Position numbers and translations under genes: made by a program. Of a stretch of 20,427 nucleotides of DNA, positions 7,301 to 14,232 are shown piece by piece; positions within the stretch are counted from its first letter, which is position 1; each line of letters begins with the position of its first letter. The notes beneath the pieces were generated by a model, which saw only the letters and a list, made by a program, of their open reading frames with translations, made no database searches and had not been told where the DNA came from. Location of the stretch: positions 1 through 20,427 of the forward strand of contig JAWLGN010000072.1 in assembly GCA_041685075.1 (NCBI GenBank), given 5' to 3'. Origin of the DNA: JAMCRM01 sp041685075. Lineage in GTDB: Bacteria > Acidobacteriota > Terriglobia > Bryobacterales > Bryobacteraceae.

Positions 7301-9219
7301 CGAATCAGAGCGTTGACCGCCAGCGGCGCCTGCTGGTAGGGGCGGTAGCGCCGCAGCCCCATGGCCGCGGAAAAGCGCGCATCGAGCGGCCCCCGCCGCA
7401 GCGTGCCGCCATCCAGCGCAACGCGCGACGAGGAAAGATCCACGGCCCCGGTCAGGAGGGTGAAGGGGCGCTCGGCGATGCGGAAGTTCGCCAGCCGCAG
7501 GTTGCCCGCGACGCGCGGCGAGCGCAGGCTGCCGAGCACCGCGCCGTTGAATGCCGCCGCGCCGCCGTTCAACCTTACTGGCAGATTTTCGCCGGGCGCG
7601 AGTTCGTTCAGATTACGCGATGCGAGCCGCACATCGAGCCGCCGCCCCAGGGTGCCGGAGAAATCCACGCGGCTTTGGGGCAGCGCGATCCAGGACTGGC
7701 GCAGCACCAGCGTGTCGGTGCGCCCGTTGAAGCTCGCATTCAACCGGCCGCGCATGGGGACGCCGCGCGCCGGCGCGGGGGAGACGGTCAGGCGGCCGCT
7801 GGCGGCAAGGTCCGCCAGGGCGCGGAACTGGCCGCGCGCCTCCACGGGCCCCGAGAGCGTGCCGCCCCACGGCAGTTCGAAATCGGCGAAGGTTGCGGCC
7901 AGCAGCCCGGCATCGTAACCGGCGATTTGGCCGGCAGCCTCGAAGCGGTCCCATTGTTCAATCTCCGCGCGGCCGGTGAAGATGCCCCCGAGGATGCCCA
8001 GCCGGACGTTTGTAAATTCGGCGCGGCGGGGGTCCAGGCGCATGGCGGTGGTGAGGGTTGCGCCGGTGAATCGCTCCGGCCCGAGCGTGATGGCGAGTCC
8101 GCTCCCATCGATATCGGCCCGCACCAGGTAGCCGCCTTTACGGAAGGCGGCTCGACCCGAGACGCGCGCCGTACCTTCAGGCCGCTGGCTCACCCCGAAC
8201 AGCCGGCCGATCTCCCCCACGTTCACCTGGCCGCTGAAACGGACGCCCTCGGGTTCGCCTGCATCGCGCAGCACGCCCGACGCCTGGATGGTGGACCCTC
8301 CCAACCGCAACCGCGCGGCGGAGAGCACCGTCCGCGGCCCCTGGGAGTCGAGCGACACGTCCACGTGCAGCAGACGCGGCACGTTCGCACCGGCGCGGAT
8401 CCCCAGGCCCGCGGCGCGGCGCGCTTCCGGCAGCGACAGGCGGCCCGTCACCCGCGCCTCGATCCGCGGGTTGCGAATCTCCGATAGCGCGCCCGTGGCG
8501 GAGAGTTCGGATTCGTCCGTGCGGATGACGGCATTCTCGAAGCGGATACGCTGGCCGGTGATCGCCAGTGGAACTGAAAGATTCACTTCCACCGGCGCCC
8601 GCGCTCCGGAACGCACTTCAATGGGGGCCATCGCGAGAAGACCCTTGTAGCCGGGCATCCCGCGATCATAGAAGAGCTGCACCCGCAGATTGCGGCCGCG
8701 CGCATCCAGCGGCACACGGCGTTCCGCGAACCGCACGCTGCCGTTGGTCAGCTCGAAGCGTCCCACCGCCAGGTCTACCACGGTCTCCAGCGCCGTTTTC
8801 GGTGGCGGTTCTTTCAGGATCCGCGGCGGAATGTTGGTGCTGCCGTCCTTGAAGACGATGATGTTCACCTGCGGCACATCGATCAGGACGGCATCCACCT
8901 CCACCGGCCTGCGAGCGGCGGTGAGCAGCCGCAGGTTGACGCGCAGCAGCCGCGCGCGGAAGAGCGGAGGTTCATCGGGCGGCTCGGTGCCGCGCAGGAT
9001 GAAGCCGTGGATTTCGACGCGCAGCCCCCGCCAGTCGAAGCGAAACTCCCCGATCTCCACCTCTCCGCCGGTGGCATCCTCGATGGCTTCCACCAGCCGC
9101 TCCCGCACCTTCTCGCGGAACCACTCGGTCTGCATCACGATGATGCCGGCGGTGATCAGGATCAGCACCAGCACCCCGAGCCAGGCCAGGACCCGCCAGA
9201 GTATTCCGAGCGCTCTCAC
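4399..9219 (-). CDS. tamB: TamB family translocation/lipid-transport protein (DUF490 C-terminus)
   Basis: A 1606-residue protein. The longest open frame starts at ATG 9276, but I place the start at GTG 9219: AAGGAGG (9227-9233) lies 7 nt upstream, the GTG overlaps the upstream stop as GTGA, and the protein then begins directly with its inner-membrane anchor (about residues 4-27, LGILWRVLAWLGVLVLILIT). An AsmA-like N-terminal part follows (ATGGEVEIGEF, then a VDAVLIDVPQVNI stretch). Next come ~1200 residues of amphipathic beta-strand sequence, as in the periplasm-spanning hydrophobic groove of TamB. The last ~330 residues match the TamB/DUF490 domain: GRLDVTAGEVEFFGTRYHID, then GAVAFYDPNSLEPIVNIDL, and a strand-rich end in WRRRFR. 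TamB proteins link inner and outer membrane with an Omp85 partner (TamA) and act in phospholipid transport and outer-membrane protein insertion. The Omp85 gene two places upstream is the natural partner. Length is somewhat above the 1259 residues of E. coli TamB. Confidence 0.93.
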   Translation of the reverse strand: MRALGILWRVLAWLGVLVLILITAGIIVMQTEWFREKVRERLVEAIEDATGGEVEIGEFRFDWRGLRVEIHGFILRGTEPPDEPPLFRARLLRVNLRLLTAARRPVEVDAVLIDVPQVNIIVFKDGSTNIPPRILKEPPPKTALETVVDLAVGRFELTNGSVRFAERRVPLDARGRNLRVQLFYDRGMPGYKGLLAMAPIEVRSGARAPVEVNLSVPLAITGQRIRFENAVIRTDESELSATGALSEIRNPRIEARVTGRLSLPEARRAAGLGIRAGANVPRLLHVDVSLDSQGPRTVLSAARLRLGGSTIQASGVLRDAGEPEGVRFSGQVNVGEIGRLFGVSQRPEGTARVSGRAAFRKGGYLVRADIDGSGLAITLGPERFTGATLTTAMRLDPRRAEFTNVRLGILGGIFTGRAEIEQWDRFEAAGQIAGYDAGLLAATFADFELPWGGTLSGPVEARGQFRALADLAASGRLTVSPAPARGVPMRGRLNASFNGRTDTLVLRQSWIALPQSRVDFSGTLGRRLDVRLASRNLNELAPGENLPVRLNGGAAAFNGAVLGSLRSPRVAGNLRLANFRIAERPFTLLTGAVDLSSSRVALDGGTLRRGPLDARFSAAMGLRRYRPYQQAPLAVNALIRNADVRDALAVAGQADVPATGTFDATASVAGTLASPRGEVVVNVADGSLWQQPFDTLAARAQLSEGLIDLPVLRVAANGARLSATARYNYAPGELRRGVLNAQVATNQVQLEQVRALVAERPGLGGTAAFNATVAANIYPSNGETRVDLARLNADLAVRGLRMEGQDLGDLTASARTAGNIITYNAQSNFAGSSIQAAGRTALSPGYPTEATAEIANLPLATTLAVAGRPEIDASGNLSARARVAGTLANPDARAEITLQDAAYEQYPVDRVQATIHLTNRVIDVPSLVAEAGNARVQGSARLLHPGDYRTGDLQFQVSTNRFDIAQVPAAVKLEPRLGGTVEARAEGAATLRAGADPLLQRLNGLVTASALRLDSAPLGNLYAAAETRGGDLTFNVKSDLAGSDVRAGGRLALGGDYPIDANLTFERLTWAGLRPLLRQTGQRNFDAVAAGKASVSGPLARPEDLKGRAEVTRLDMYSVASVPGAPERRALQVRSAEPVVVALERSTLRIESARFIGPYANMEVTGTAAIRAPHRLDLRATGDFRLDLVQAFIRDAYATGEAELNAAVRGTASRPLIVGRVDLEDASFNMIGWPAGLSEAQGAILFTGRQAALQNVTGLVGGGKVTLAGNVGYGGPDLSFRIEATAEQVRVQYPENVSTSMDAELSLSGTTDRSLLSGEVTILDVAFFTHTDVGSILAGAARPTPVPAAEVGVRAGMRLDIRVVTAPDVQFRTTLAENIEADAEVQVRGTAARPGAPGRLDVTAGEVEFFGTRYHIDQGAVAFYDPNSLEPIVNIDLTTRARGIDVTITIAGPMDRLQLTYRSDPPLQFSELVGLLATGAVPTTDPVLVAREPATPQQTFQQMGASTLLGQAVASPVAGRLQRLFGVTTLRIDPQIMGAENVPQARVTLQQQVTQNLLFTYIQSVTESNPLMIQVEWTFSPIWSAIIQRQENGAAALDLYWRRRFR
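5992..7278 (-). repeat. Tandem ~215-residue repeats inside TamB
   Basis: Two consecutive units in the TamB protein align by eye. Unit 1 (7278 down to 6634) starts LAVAGQAD and carries VAGTLASP, then ATNQVQLEQV with RPGLGGT, then LGDLTASART and NFAGSSIQAAGR. Unit 2 (6633 down to 5992) starts LAVAGRPE and carries VAGTLANP, STNRFDIAQV with EPRLGGT, LGNLYAAAET and DLAGSDVRAGGR in the same order. Unit offsets are 645 and about 642 nt (215 and 214 codons). A third, degenerate start (LRQTGQRN, then SGPLARPEDL) follows at about 5991. This suggests lengthening of the protein by duplication of a beta-groove segment. Confidence 0.75.
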
Positions 9220-9233
9220 TCGAAAGCCTCCTT
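9216..9233 (-). promoter_or_regulatory. Ribosome-binding site and GTGA coupling junction that set the tamB start
   Basis: On the minus strand AAGGAGG (9233-9227) is followed by 7 nt and then GTG (9219-9217). The stop TGA of the SurA-like gene occupies 9218-9216, giving a GTGA four-base overlap. This is strong evidence for translational coupling and for a start 57 nt inside the longest open frame. Confidence 0.88.
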
Positions 9234-9845
9234 CATGTACACCACGCGGGTGCGCTCGCGAGCCTGCTTGAGCCACATCTCGAGCTGCTCATCCACGCTG
9301 GGGCCGGCGGGCTTTTCCGGCGCAGGCTCCGGCGCCGGCTCGACCGGCGGAAGGCTGGGGACGGTGCGGTCGGCGCGGGCTTCCTCCTCCAGTTCTTCGA
9401 GCAGCTCCGTGGCGCGCGCGGGCAGGCCGGCGCGAAAACGCTGGTTCACGAAACGCATCACCGTCAACTGCCAGTAGAGATGCTCCTGCAACTGCGGCTC
9501 GGTGATGCCGTAGCGCTTCAGCGCGGTGCGGTACTCCTCTTCACTGGCGAAGCGCGACTTGACGCTGAGCAGCAGGCGGTCGGCGCTCTCGCGCGGGGGA
9601 GGTTCGTAGACGGCAATGCGCATCTCGCGCCGGATGAGATACTGGTCCACCAGCCGCTCGGCGGCGCGCAGCCGCGCCCGCGGGCTGAAGTCCAGACCTT
9701 CGTTATTGAGAAACGCCACCACCCGAATGTCCTCCAAAAGCTCGGATTCGGTGATCACATCGTTGCCGACAGCCACGGCCGTGCGATCGATGACGGCAGC
9801 CGCCGCCGCGGCCAGGAACCCGCATGCCAACAGGAGCCGGCCCAT
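9216..9845 (-). CDS. SurA-N-like periplasmic chaperone without a parvulin domain
   Basis: A 209-residue protein with a short hydrophobic signal peptide (LLLACGFLAAAAAA, cleavage near residue 17). Residues ~20-140 resemble the SurA N-terminal chaperone domain: TAVAVGNDVITESEL at 22-36, a LVDQYLIRREM helix at 65-75, and the later ..EEEYRTALKRYGITEPQLQEHL.. helices. In SurA this is followed by parvulin PPIase repeats; here there is only an acidic, then Pro/Ala/Glu-rich linker (about 150-182). A final helix (VDEQLEMWLKQARERTRVVY) resembles the C-terminal SurA helix. The family binds unfolded outer-membrane proteins in the periplasm and hands them to the Omp85 machinery. Its start ATG overlaps the upstream Omp85 stop (TGATG) and its stop overlaps the tamB start, so all three are probably made together. 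The SurA-like assignment is good; the lack of PPIase activity is inferred from the missing domain. Confidence 0.8.
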   Translation of the reverse strand: MGRLLLACGFLAAAAAAVIDRTAVAVGNDVITESELLEDIRVVAFLNNEGLDFSPRARLRAAERLVDQYLIRREMRIAVYEPPPRESADRLLLSVKSRFASEEEYRTALKRYGITEPQLQEHLYWQLTVMRFVNQRFRAGLPARATELLEELEEEARADRTVPSLPPVEPAPEPAPEKPAGPSVDEQLEMWLKQARERTRVVYMKEAFE

Positions 9846-12796
9846 CAGAACGCCTGCCCAACCGAGAAGAAGAACTGGAACCGGCTGATACGCTGCAGCG
9901 TGCGCACCCCCTGATTGAAGAGCAGTTCCTCGCGCGTGCCCTCGAAGCCGATAAAGCGCGGCGAGTTGATGCTCCAGGCCAGATCTATCCGCACCGGTCC
10001 CACCGGCGTGCGATAGCGGATGCCGAATCCCACGGCGTGCACCATGTAATTGAAATCCGTAAGGTCGCGCTGGTGGACGCGGAACGAAATGCTGTCCAGG
10101 CTGCTGAAGGTGTTGCCGAAATCGTGGAACAGCACGCCGTCGATATTGTCCGTGAGGAAAGGGAAGCGCAGTTCGGTGTTGTGGAACAACTGCGCGTTGC
10201 CGCCGATAGGGAAGCCGGTGACCAGGTCGCGGGGTCCCGCCTGGTTATCCGGGAATCCGCGATGGGAGGTGCTGCCGCCGCCGAACAGGCGCTCCGGGAG
10301 CGGCACGGCATCTTCGCTCCGCACGCCCGCCGGCACGGCAAACGGGTTCAGCATGCCGAACTGCGTCTGGATGGCCAGCACCCAATCACGGCGCAGGCTG
10401 AAATACTTGGCGTAACGGCCTAAAAAGCGCGTGAAGTCCTGGCGGGAGCCGAAGATGCCGGCGGAGACTCCGAAATCGGCCGTGGCAAAGTCGCCGCGCG
10501 TCGCGTCGGTAGGGTTGTCGCGGCGGTCGCGCAACAGGCTGCCGGCGAGCATACCCACGCGCGCCGTCTGTGCCAGAAGCGGAACCAGTTGCGGGTTGAT
10601 CTTGAGCGTCTCCTCGTCCACCCGCGCGTCGCGCCAGGAGTAGCGCGCGAAAACGGTGGTGGCGCGGCTGATCTGCTCGGCCCATTCCACGGCCCCTTCG
10701 AGCCGCCGTGCCTGGAAGGTTCGCACATCGAAGGTCTCGTCCCACAGGCCGGTGATCGAGAGGTGCCGGCCCTCCACGTTCATGAAGCGCGGCGCCAGAT
10801 AGTTCAGCAACACGCGCCGGTTGATGGTGGAGTAGCGGGTCTTCAGGTTGAGGCTGTGGCCCAGCCCGAACATGTTCAGCCGGCTGACTTCGAAGGAGGC
10901 CCGCGGCGCGAAACCCGTTGCCCCGGCCGGCTGATCGAAGGTCGTGGTGTTGCCGCCGCCGATGCGCCCGAACTCGGCCCCCACTCCAATCGCCAGCGAG
11001 TAGCGGTTCCCCTCGTCGAGATCGAACAGCACGAACTTGTTCTCCGTCTCCCCCTGAGGGTTCTGAACGGCCATATTCACCTTGGTGAAGACCCCCAGTT
11101 CATAGAGCCGCCGCTGCGTCCGGCCCATCTCGGTCCAGGAGAGCGGGTCTCCGCGGCCCAGCAGAACGTTATTCTCGATGAATGCCGGGCGGGTGACGCG
11201 ATTGCCGGAGATCAGCACCTGGCGGACAAAGCGCCGCTCGCCCTCGGCGATGAAGTATTCGACGGAAACTTCGTGTGGCCCCGGCCCCTCCGACATGCGC
11301 CACTCGAAGGCGGCCTCCGGGTAGCCCGCCTGCTGGTAGGCGGTGAGGATGTAGTCGCGGTCCAGCCCCACGCTGTACTCGCTGAAGGGCTGGCCCGGCT
11401 GGGAAGCCAGCGCCGGCATCAGTGCTTGCTGGTCGATGGCCTCCACACCGTGCAGCTTGAGGCCCGAGACGAAATACTGCGGCCCTTCCTCGATGGTGAC
11501 TACGGCGGTGACGTCGCCGCCCGTGCCCGCGCCCCGGCCCGTGGTTTGGATCGCCACCTGCGCGTCGCGGAAGCCGTTGGCCTGATAGAGCCGCGCGATG
11601 GCCTCCTCGTCGCGGCGGGCCAGGCCCTCGCTGTAGCGGCCGCGGCGGTGCACCAGGAAGCGGGCGGGCAGGAGAAACATGCGCTCCCGGATGCTTTCAT
11701 CGTCGAAGTACTGGTTGCCTTGAACGATGACGTCCACCAGCCTGTAGCGAGGGCCTTGCGTCACCACGTAGACGATCTCCTGCTGATCGGCTCCGGCATC
11801 GATCACCTGAAAATCGACCTCCGCTTCGAAGTAGCCGCGGCCCTGAAAGTAGTCCCGCAGGTTGCGGGCGCCCAAAACCAGCAGATCGCGATTCACCTCC
11901 TCGATATCGAACACCGGGATGTAGCGGCGCAGGCGCCGCTGCCGGATGTCGGCGCCCACGGTGCGGATGGTCACCTTGGGCCCGCCCTGGACGTTCAGGA
12001 TGGGGGTGGCGCGATTGCGCTCCCGGTCGTAGCGGGTATCTTCGATGCTTACCCGCGCCGTCAGGCGGTCCTGTTTTTCGAACATCCGCCGGATGCGCTG
12101 CATGCCCCGTTGCACGTTGCGGCGCGTGGCGCGCTTCCAGCCGAACCAGCCGCGGTAGCCTGCGGCCTTGGCGATGTCCGGGGGAGAAAGCCGCGGATCG
12201 CCGGTGATCTCCGGGTGCGTCAACCGCGCCCGCGGCCCCGACTTCACCACGAAGCGGAAGGAGACCTGCTGGAACTCCTCGTTGCGGCTCATCTCCGGCA
12301 GCACCGTGCCAAGGAAGAAACCGTTGCGCCGCAGCAGGTCCTGGATGCCCTCCACCGCGCGGGCAATGTCCTCCTCGGCGAACGGCTCGCCCAGGCGCAG
12401 GCGCGCGGCATTCTCCACCTGTCCCGGATTGGGTGGCGAACGGAAATCCGTCTCCACCTGTACGGGTCCGATGAACCACTGCGGCCGCGTCTCGATCACC
12501 AGCGATACTCCCGTGGGGGCCGGTTCCGCATTCACCTGTATGAAGGCATACCGGCCCGTAGCATAAAGCCGCTTGATGGCGCCGCGTATGTCCTCGGCCG
12601 ACACGCTTCCGTCCGGCTGCAAAGGCAGAATGCGCGCAATCTGTTCTTTGCTGAGCGGCTGGCGCTCCGGCTCGAACCGCACCTCGGCTATCCGTTGGCT
12701 GTCGAGCGCCCCCGGATCGGCTTTCTGGGCGCTTGCGCCATCTAGCAGCAGACACGCGCAAATGGGCAGGAACGCACGTCCCGGAAAGCGACGCAT
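9845..12796 (-). CDS. Omp85 family outer-membrane assembly protein (BamA/TamA type) with about seven POTRA repeats
   Basis: A 983-residue protein with a signal peptide (cleavage likely after ASA, residue 23). I see seven successive POTRA-like units, at about 36-105, 107-188, 189-273, 274-349, 350-439, 440-520 and 521-597. Several end in a Gly-Pro or Glu-Gly turn (KSGP, QGGP, TQGP, EEGP, AEGE, DEGN). Residues ~598-983 are the 16-stranded barrel, with the lid-loop motif SHRGF (Arg846) that matches the VRGF motif of Omp85 proteins, a late PVGPVRIDLAW strand, and a terminal Phe. BamA normally has five POTRA units and TamA three. The gene sits directly upstream of a SurA-like chaperone and tamB, so it may be the TamA-like partner of TamB. 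From its POTRA number it could equally be a lineage-specific BamA, so no symbol is given. No clear Shine-Dalgarno precedes the ATG. Confidence 0.9.
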   Translation of the reverse strand: MRRFPGRAFLPICACLLLDGASAQKADPGALDSQRIAEVRFEPERQPLSKEQIARILPLQPDGSVSAEDIRGAIKRLYATGRYAFIQVNAEPAPTGVSLVIETRPQWFIGPVQVETDFRSPPNPGQVENAARLRLGEPFAEEDIARAVEGIQDLLRRNGFFLGTVLPEMSRNEEFQQVSFRFVVKSGPRARLTHPEITGDPRLSPPDIAKAAGYRGWFGWKRATRRNVQRGMQRIRRMFEKQDRLTARVSIEDTRYDRERNRATPILNVQGGPKVTIRTVGADIRQRRLRRYIPVFDIEEVNRDLLVLGARNLRDYFQGRGYFEAEVDFQVIDAGADQQEIVYVVTQGPRYRLVDVIVQGNQYFDDESIRERMFLLPARFLVHRRGRYSEGLARRDEEAIARLYQANGFRDAQVAIQTTGRGAGTGGDVTAVVTIEEGPQYFVSGLKLHGVEAIDQQALMPALASQPGQPFSEYSVGLDRDYILTAYQQAGYPEAAFEWRMSEGPGPHEVSVEYFIAEGERRFVRQVLISGNRVTRPAFIENNVLLGRGDPLSWTEMGRTQRRLYELGVFTKVNMAVQNPQGETENKFVLFDLDEGNRYSLAIGVGAEFGRIGGGNTTTFDQPAGATGFAPRASFEVSRLNMFGLGHSLNLKTRYSTINRRVLLNYLAPRFMNVEGRHLSITGLWDETFDVRTFQARRLEGAVEWAEQISRATTVFARYSWRDARVDEETLKINPQLVPLLAQTARVGMLAGSLLRDRRDNPTDATRGDFATADFGVSAGIFGSRQDFTRFLGRYAKYFSLRRDWVLAIQTQFGMLNPFAVPAGVRSEDAVPLPERLFGGGSTSHRGFPDNQAGPRDLVTGFPIGGNAQLFHNTELRFPFLTDNIDGVLFHDFGNTFSSLDSISFRVHQRDLTDFNYMVHAVGFGIRYRTPVGPVRIDLAWSINSPRFIGFEGTREELLFNQGVRTLQRISRFQFFFSVGQAF

Positions 12797-12903
12797 CGTA
12801 GCAATTACGGCAACTCAGCAACCGGGCTTCCCTCGTGCGATCGCTAACAGGGTGCGCGCGACGGCGCTGGCCTGACGCGTGCACTAGAGTGCAAGAGGAT
12901 CTT
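12797..12903. promoter_or_regulatory. Divergent intergenic region between the Omp85 and YihY genes
   Basis: These 107 bp must hold promoters for both directions unless they lie inside the genes. I see no convincing sigma-70 pair. A short inverted repeat, GCACT-AG-AGTGC (12881-12892), lies just upstream of the YihY ribosome-binding site AAGAGGA (12893-12899). That site is 4 nt before ATG 12904 and supports that start. Confidence 0.4.
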
Positions 12904-13935
12904 ATGAAGCGATTCGTGGAGATGTTGAAGGAAACATTTTCCAGGTGGAGCGACGACGAGTCGCCGCGGCTGGGAGCGGCGCTGGCGTTCTACACCATCC
13001 TGTCGCTCTCGCCACTGCTGGTGCTCGCGGTGGGAATCGCCGCCCTGGTCTTCGGCGCCGGGACGGCGCAGCAGGCCATCATGGAGCAGGCCGAGGCCGC
13101 GATCGGGGCCGAGGGCGCCAAGACGGTTGCTACCGCGATGCAGAGCGCCCGGCGGCCGGCGGCGGCCAGCATCGCGGGAATGATCAGCCTTGTCGTGCTG
13201 CTGTTCGGCGCCTCGGGCGTCTTCGTCGAGTTGCGCGCGGGGCTGAACAAGGTTTGGGACGTGCCGCCGGCCGCGACCTCCGGCATCGGAGCATGGATTA
13301 AGGATCGCCTGGTTTCAATGGGGATGGTGCTGGGCATCGGCATCCTGCTGCTCGTTTTCCTGGCGGTGAGCACGGCGCTTGCGGTGGTGGCTCGCGCGGT
13401 GCCGCAGGCGGTTCCCATACCCGGCGCGTTGATGCAGGTCCTGGCCATAGTGGTAGGGTTGGCGGGCTTCGCGCTGGTCTTCGCGGTCGTCTTCCGTTAC
13501 GTCCCCCAGACGGACATCCAGTGGCGCCTCGTGTGGCCTGGCGCGCTGTTCACGGCGGTGCTGTTCGAAATCGGCCGCTTTGGCCTGGGGATTTATCTGG
13601 GAACGGCGGCGGTGGGGTCGGCCTATGGCGCCGCGGGATCGCTGGTGGTGGTGATCGTGTGGCTGTACTATACCTCCCAGATCTTCTACTTCGGAGCGGA
13701 GTTCACGCGCGTGTGGGCGGGACATCACGGCTGGCAGCCGGAGCAGCAGCCCGCGGCCGAGGAAGCCGGACAGGCTGCCAAACCTGTTGAAGAGCCGGCG
13801 CCCGTGCCCGCGCGCCCGCCGCTGCCGCCCGCTGCGGAGCCCTCTGGGCAGCCCACGCCGCAACCGGCCTGGTCCCGTGTGCTTGCCGCCGGCGCCCTGG
13901 CCGCCGTGGCACTTCGGTTCCTCCGCCGGCAGTGA
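12904..13935 (+). CDS. YihY/BrkB family inner-membrane protein
   Basis: A 343-residue protein. The frame is open from an ATG at 12835, but ATG 12904 is preferred: AAGAGGA lies just upstream and the protein then starts in the usual family way (MKRFVEMLKETFSRWSDDES). The hallmark early segment is present (PRLGAALAFYTILSLSPLLVL). It is followed by the conserved FGASGVFVELRAGLNKVWDV region and several further membrane segments (about six in total), including RYVPQTDIQWRLVWPGALF and AYGAAGSLVVVIVWLYYTSQI, ending in FGAEFTRVWA. The family is a polytopic inner-membrane group, once misnamed ribonuclease BN; its molecular role is poorly known, with transport suggested. Residues ~280-320 form a Pro/Ala/Glu-rich tail, and a last short hydrophobic stretch (VLAAGALAAVALRFL) precedes the basic end RRQ, an addition beyond the usual fold. 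Confidence 0.92.
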   Translation: MKRFVEMLKETFSRWSDDESPRLGAALAFYTILSLSPLLVLAVGIAALVFGAGTAQQAIMEQAEAAIGAEGAKTVATAMQSARRPAAASIAGMISLVVLLFGASGVFVELRAGLNKVWDVPPAATSGIGAWIKDRLVSMGMVLGIGILLLVFLAVSTALAVVARAVPQAVPIPGALMQVLAIVVGLAGFALVFAVVFRYVPQTDIQWRLVWPGALFTAVLFEIGRFGLGIYLGTAAVGSAYGAAGSLVVVIVWLYYTSQIFYFGAEFTRVWAGHHGWQPEQQPAAEEAGQAAKPVEEPAPVPARPPLPPAAEPSGQPTPQPAWSRVLAAGALAAVALRFLRRQ

Positions 13936-13942
13936 GGCAGCC

Positions 13943-14215
13943 TCACACCCACTCGATCTGTACGTCGGGCCGGTACCGGTGTACGGCACGCTCGAAGGCG
14001 GACTTCAGCTTCCGGTGCTGCCGGTCCGGGCCGCCCAGGAAGCGCAACTGCACGTCCTTGCCGTTCGTCTCAATCACTACCTCCGGCGCTTCCAGCCATG
14101 TTTCGATGCCGTCGCCTATGCCGGTGGTGAAGGTGGTGCGCTCCGATTCCCACATTTTGCTCAGTTCCGGCTGGGGGATCTCGTCGCTCAGCCGCGCGGT
14201 GACTGTGTCGGACAT
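13943..14215 (-). CDS. Unknown 90-residue protein
   Basis: I do not recognise this protein. It is predicted soluble, with no signal peptide. The middle is beta-rich (PEVVIETNGKDVQLRFLGG, residues ~44-62) and is followed by a basic helix (RQHRKLKSAFERAVHRY) and a short strand (DVQIEWV). It follows the DUF1080 gene on the same strand after 17 bp and may share its transcript. Only a weak GGGGA precedes the ATG. Third-position GC is high and the product is sensible, so I favour a real gene. It converges on the YihY gene with only 7 bp between stops. Confidence 0.6.
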   Translation of the reverse strand: MSDTVTARLSDEIPQPELSKMWESERTTFTTGIGDGIETWLEAPEVVIETNGKDVQLRFLGGPDRQHRKLKSAFERAVHRYRPDVQIEWV

Positions 14216-14232
14216 GCCGATTCCCCAGCAAT

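Noticed and set aside
9220..9276. N-terminal extension of TamB to the ATG at 9276.
   Set aside because: The extra 19 residues are coded inside the SurA-like gene, whereas the GTG at 9219 has a near-perfect Shine-Dalgarno at correct spacing.
10589..12745. A 718-residue plus-strand open frame opposite the Omp85 gene.
   Set aside because: It mirrors the real gene's codon positions and shows no signal or motif; the minus-strand Omp85 features are decisive.
12837..12844. Palindrome GCGATCGC upstream of YihY.
   Set aside because: A single 8-bp GC-rich palindrome is expected by chance here; no repeats of it form a pattern.
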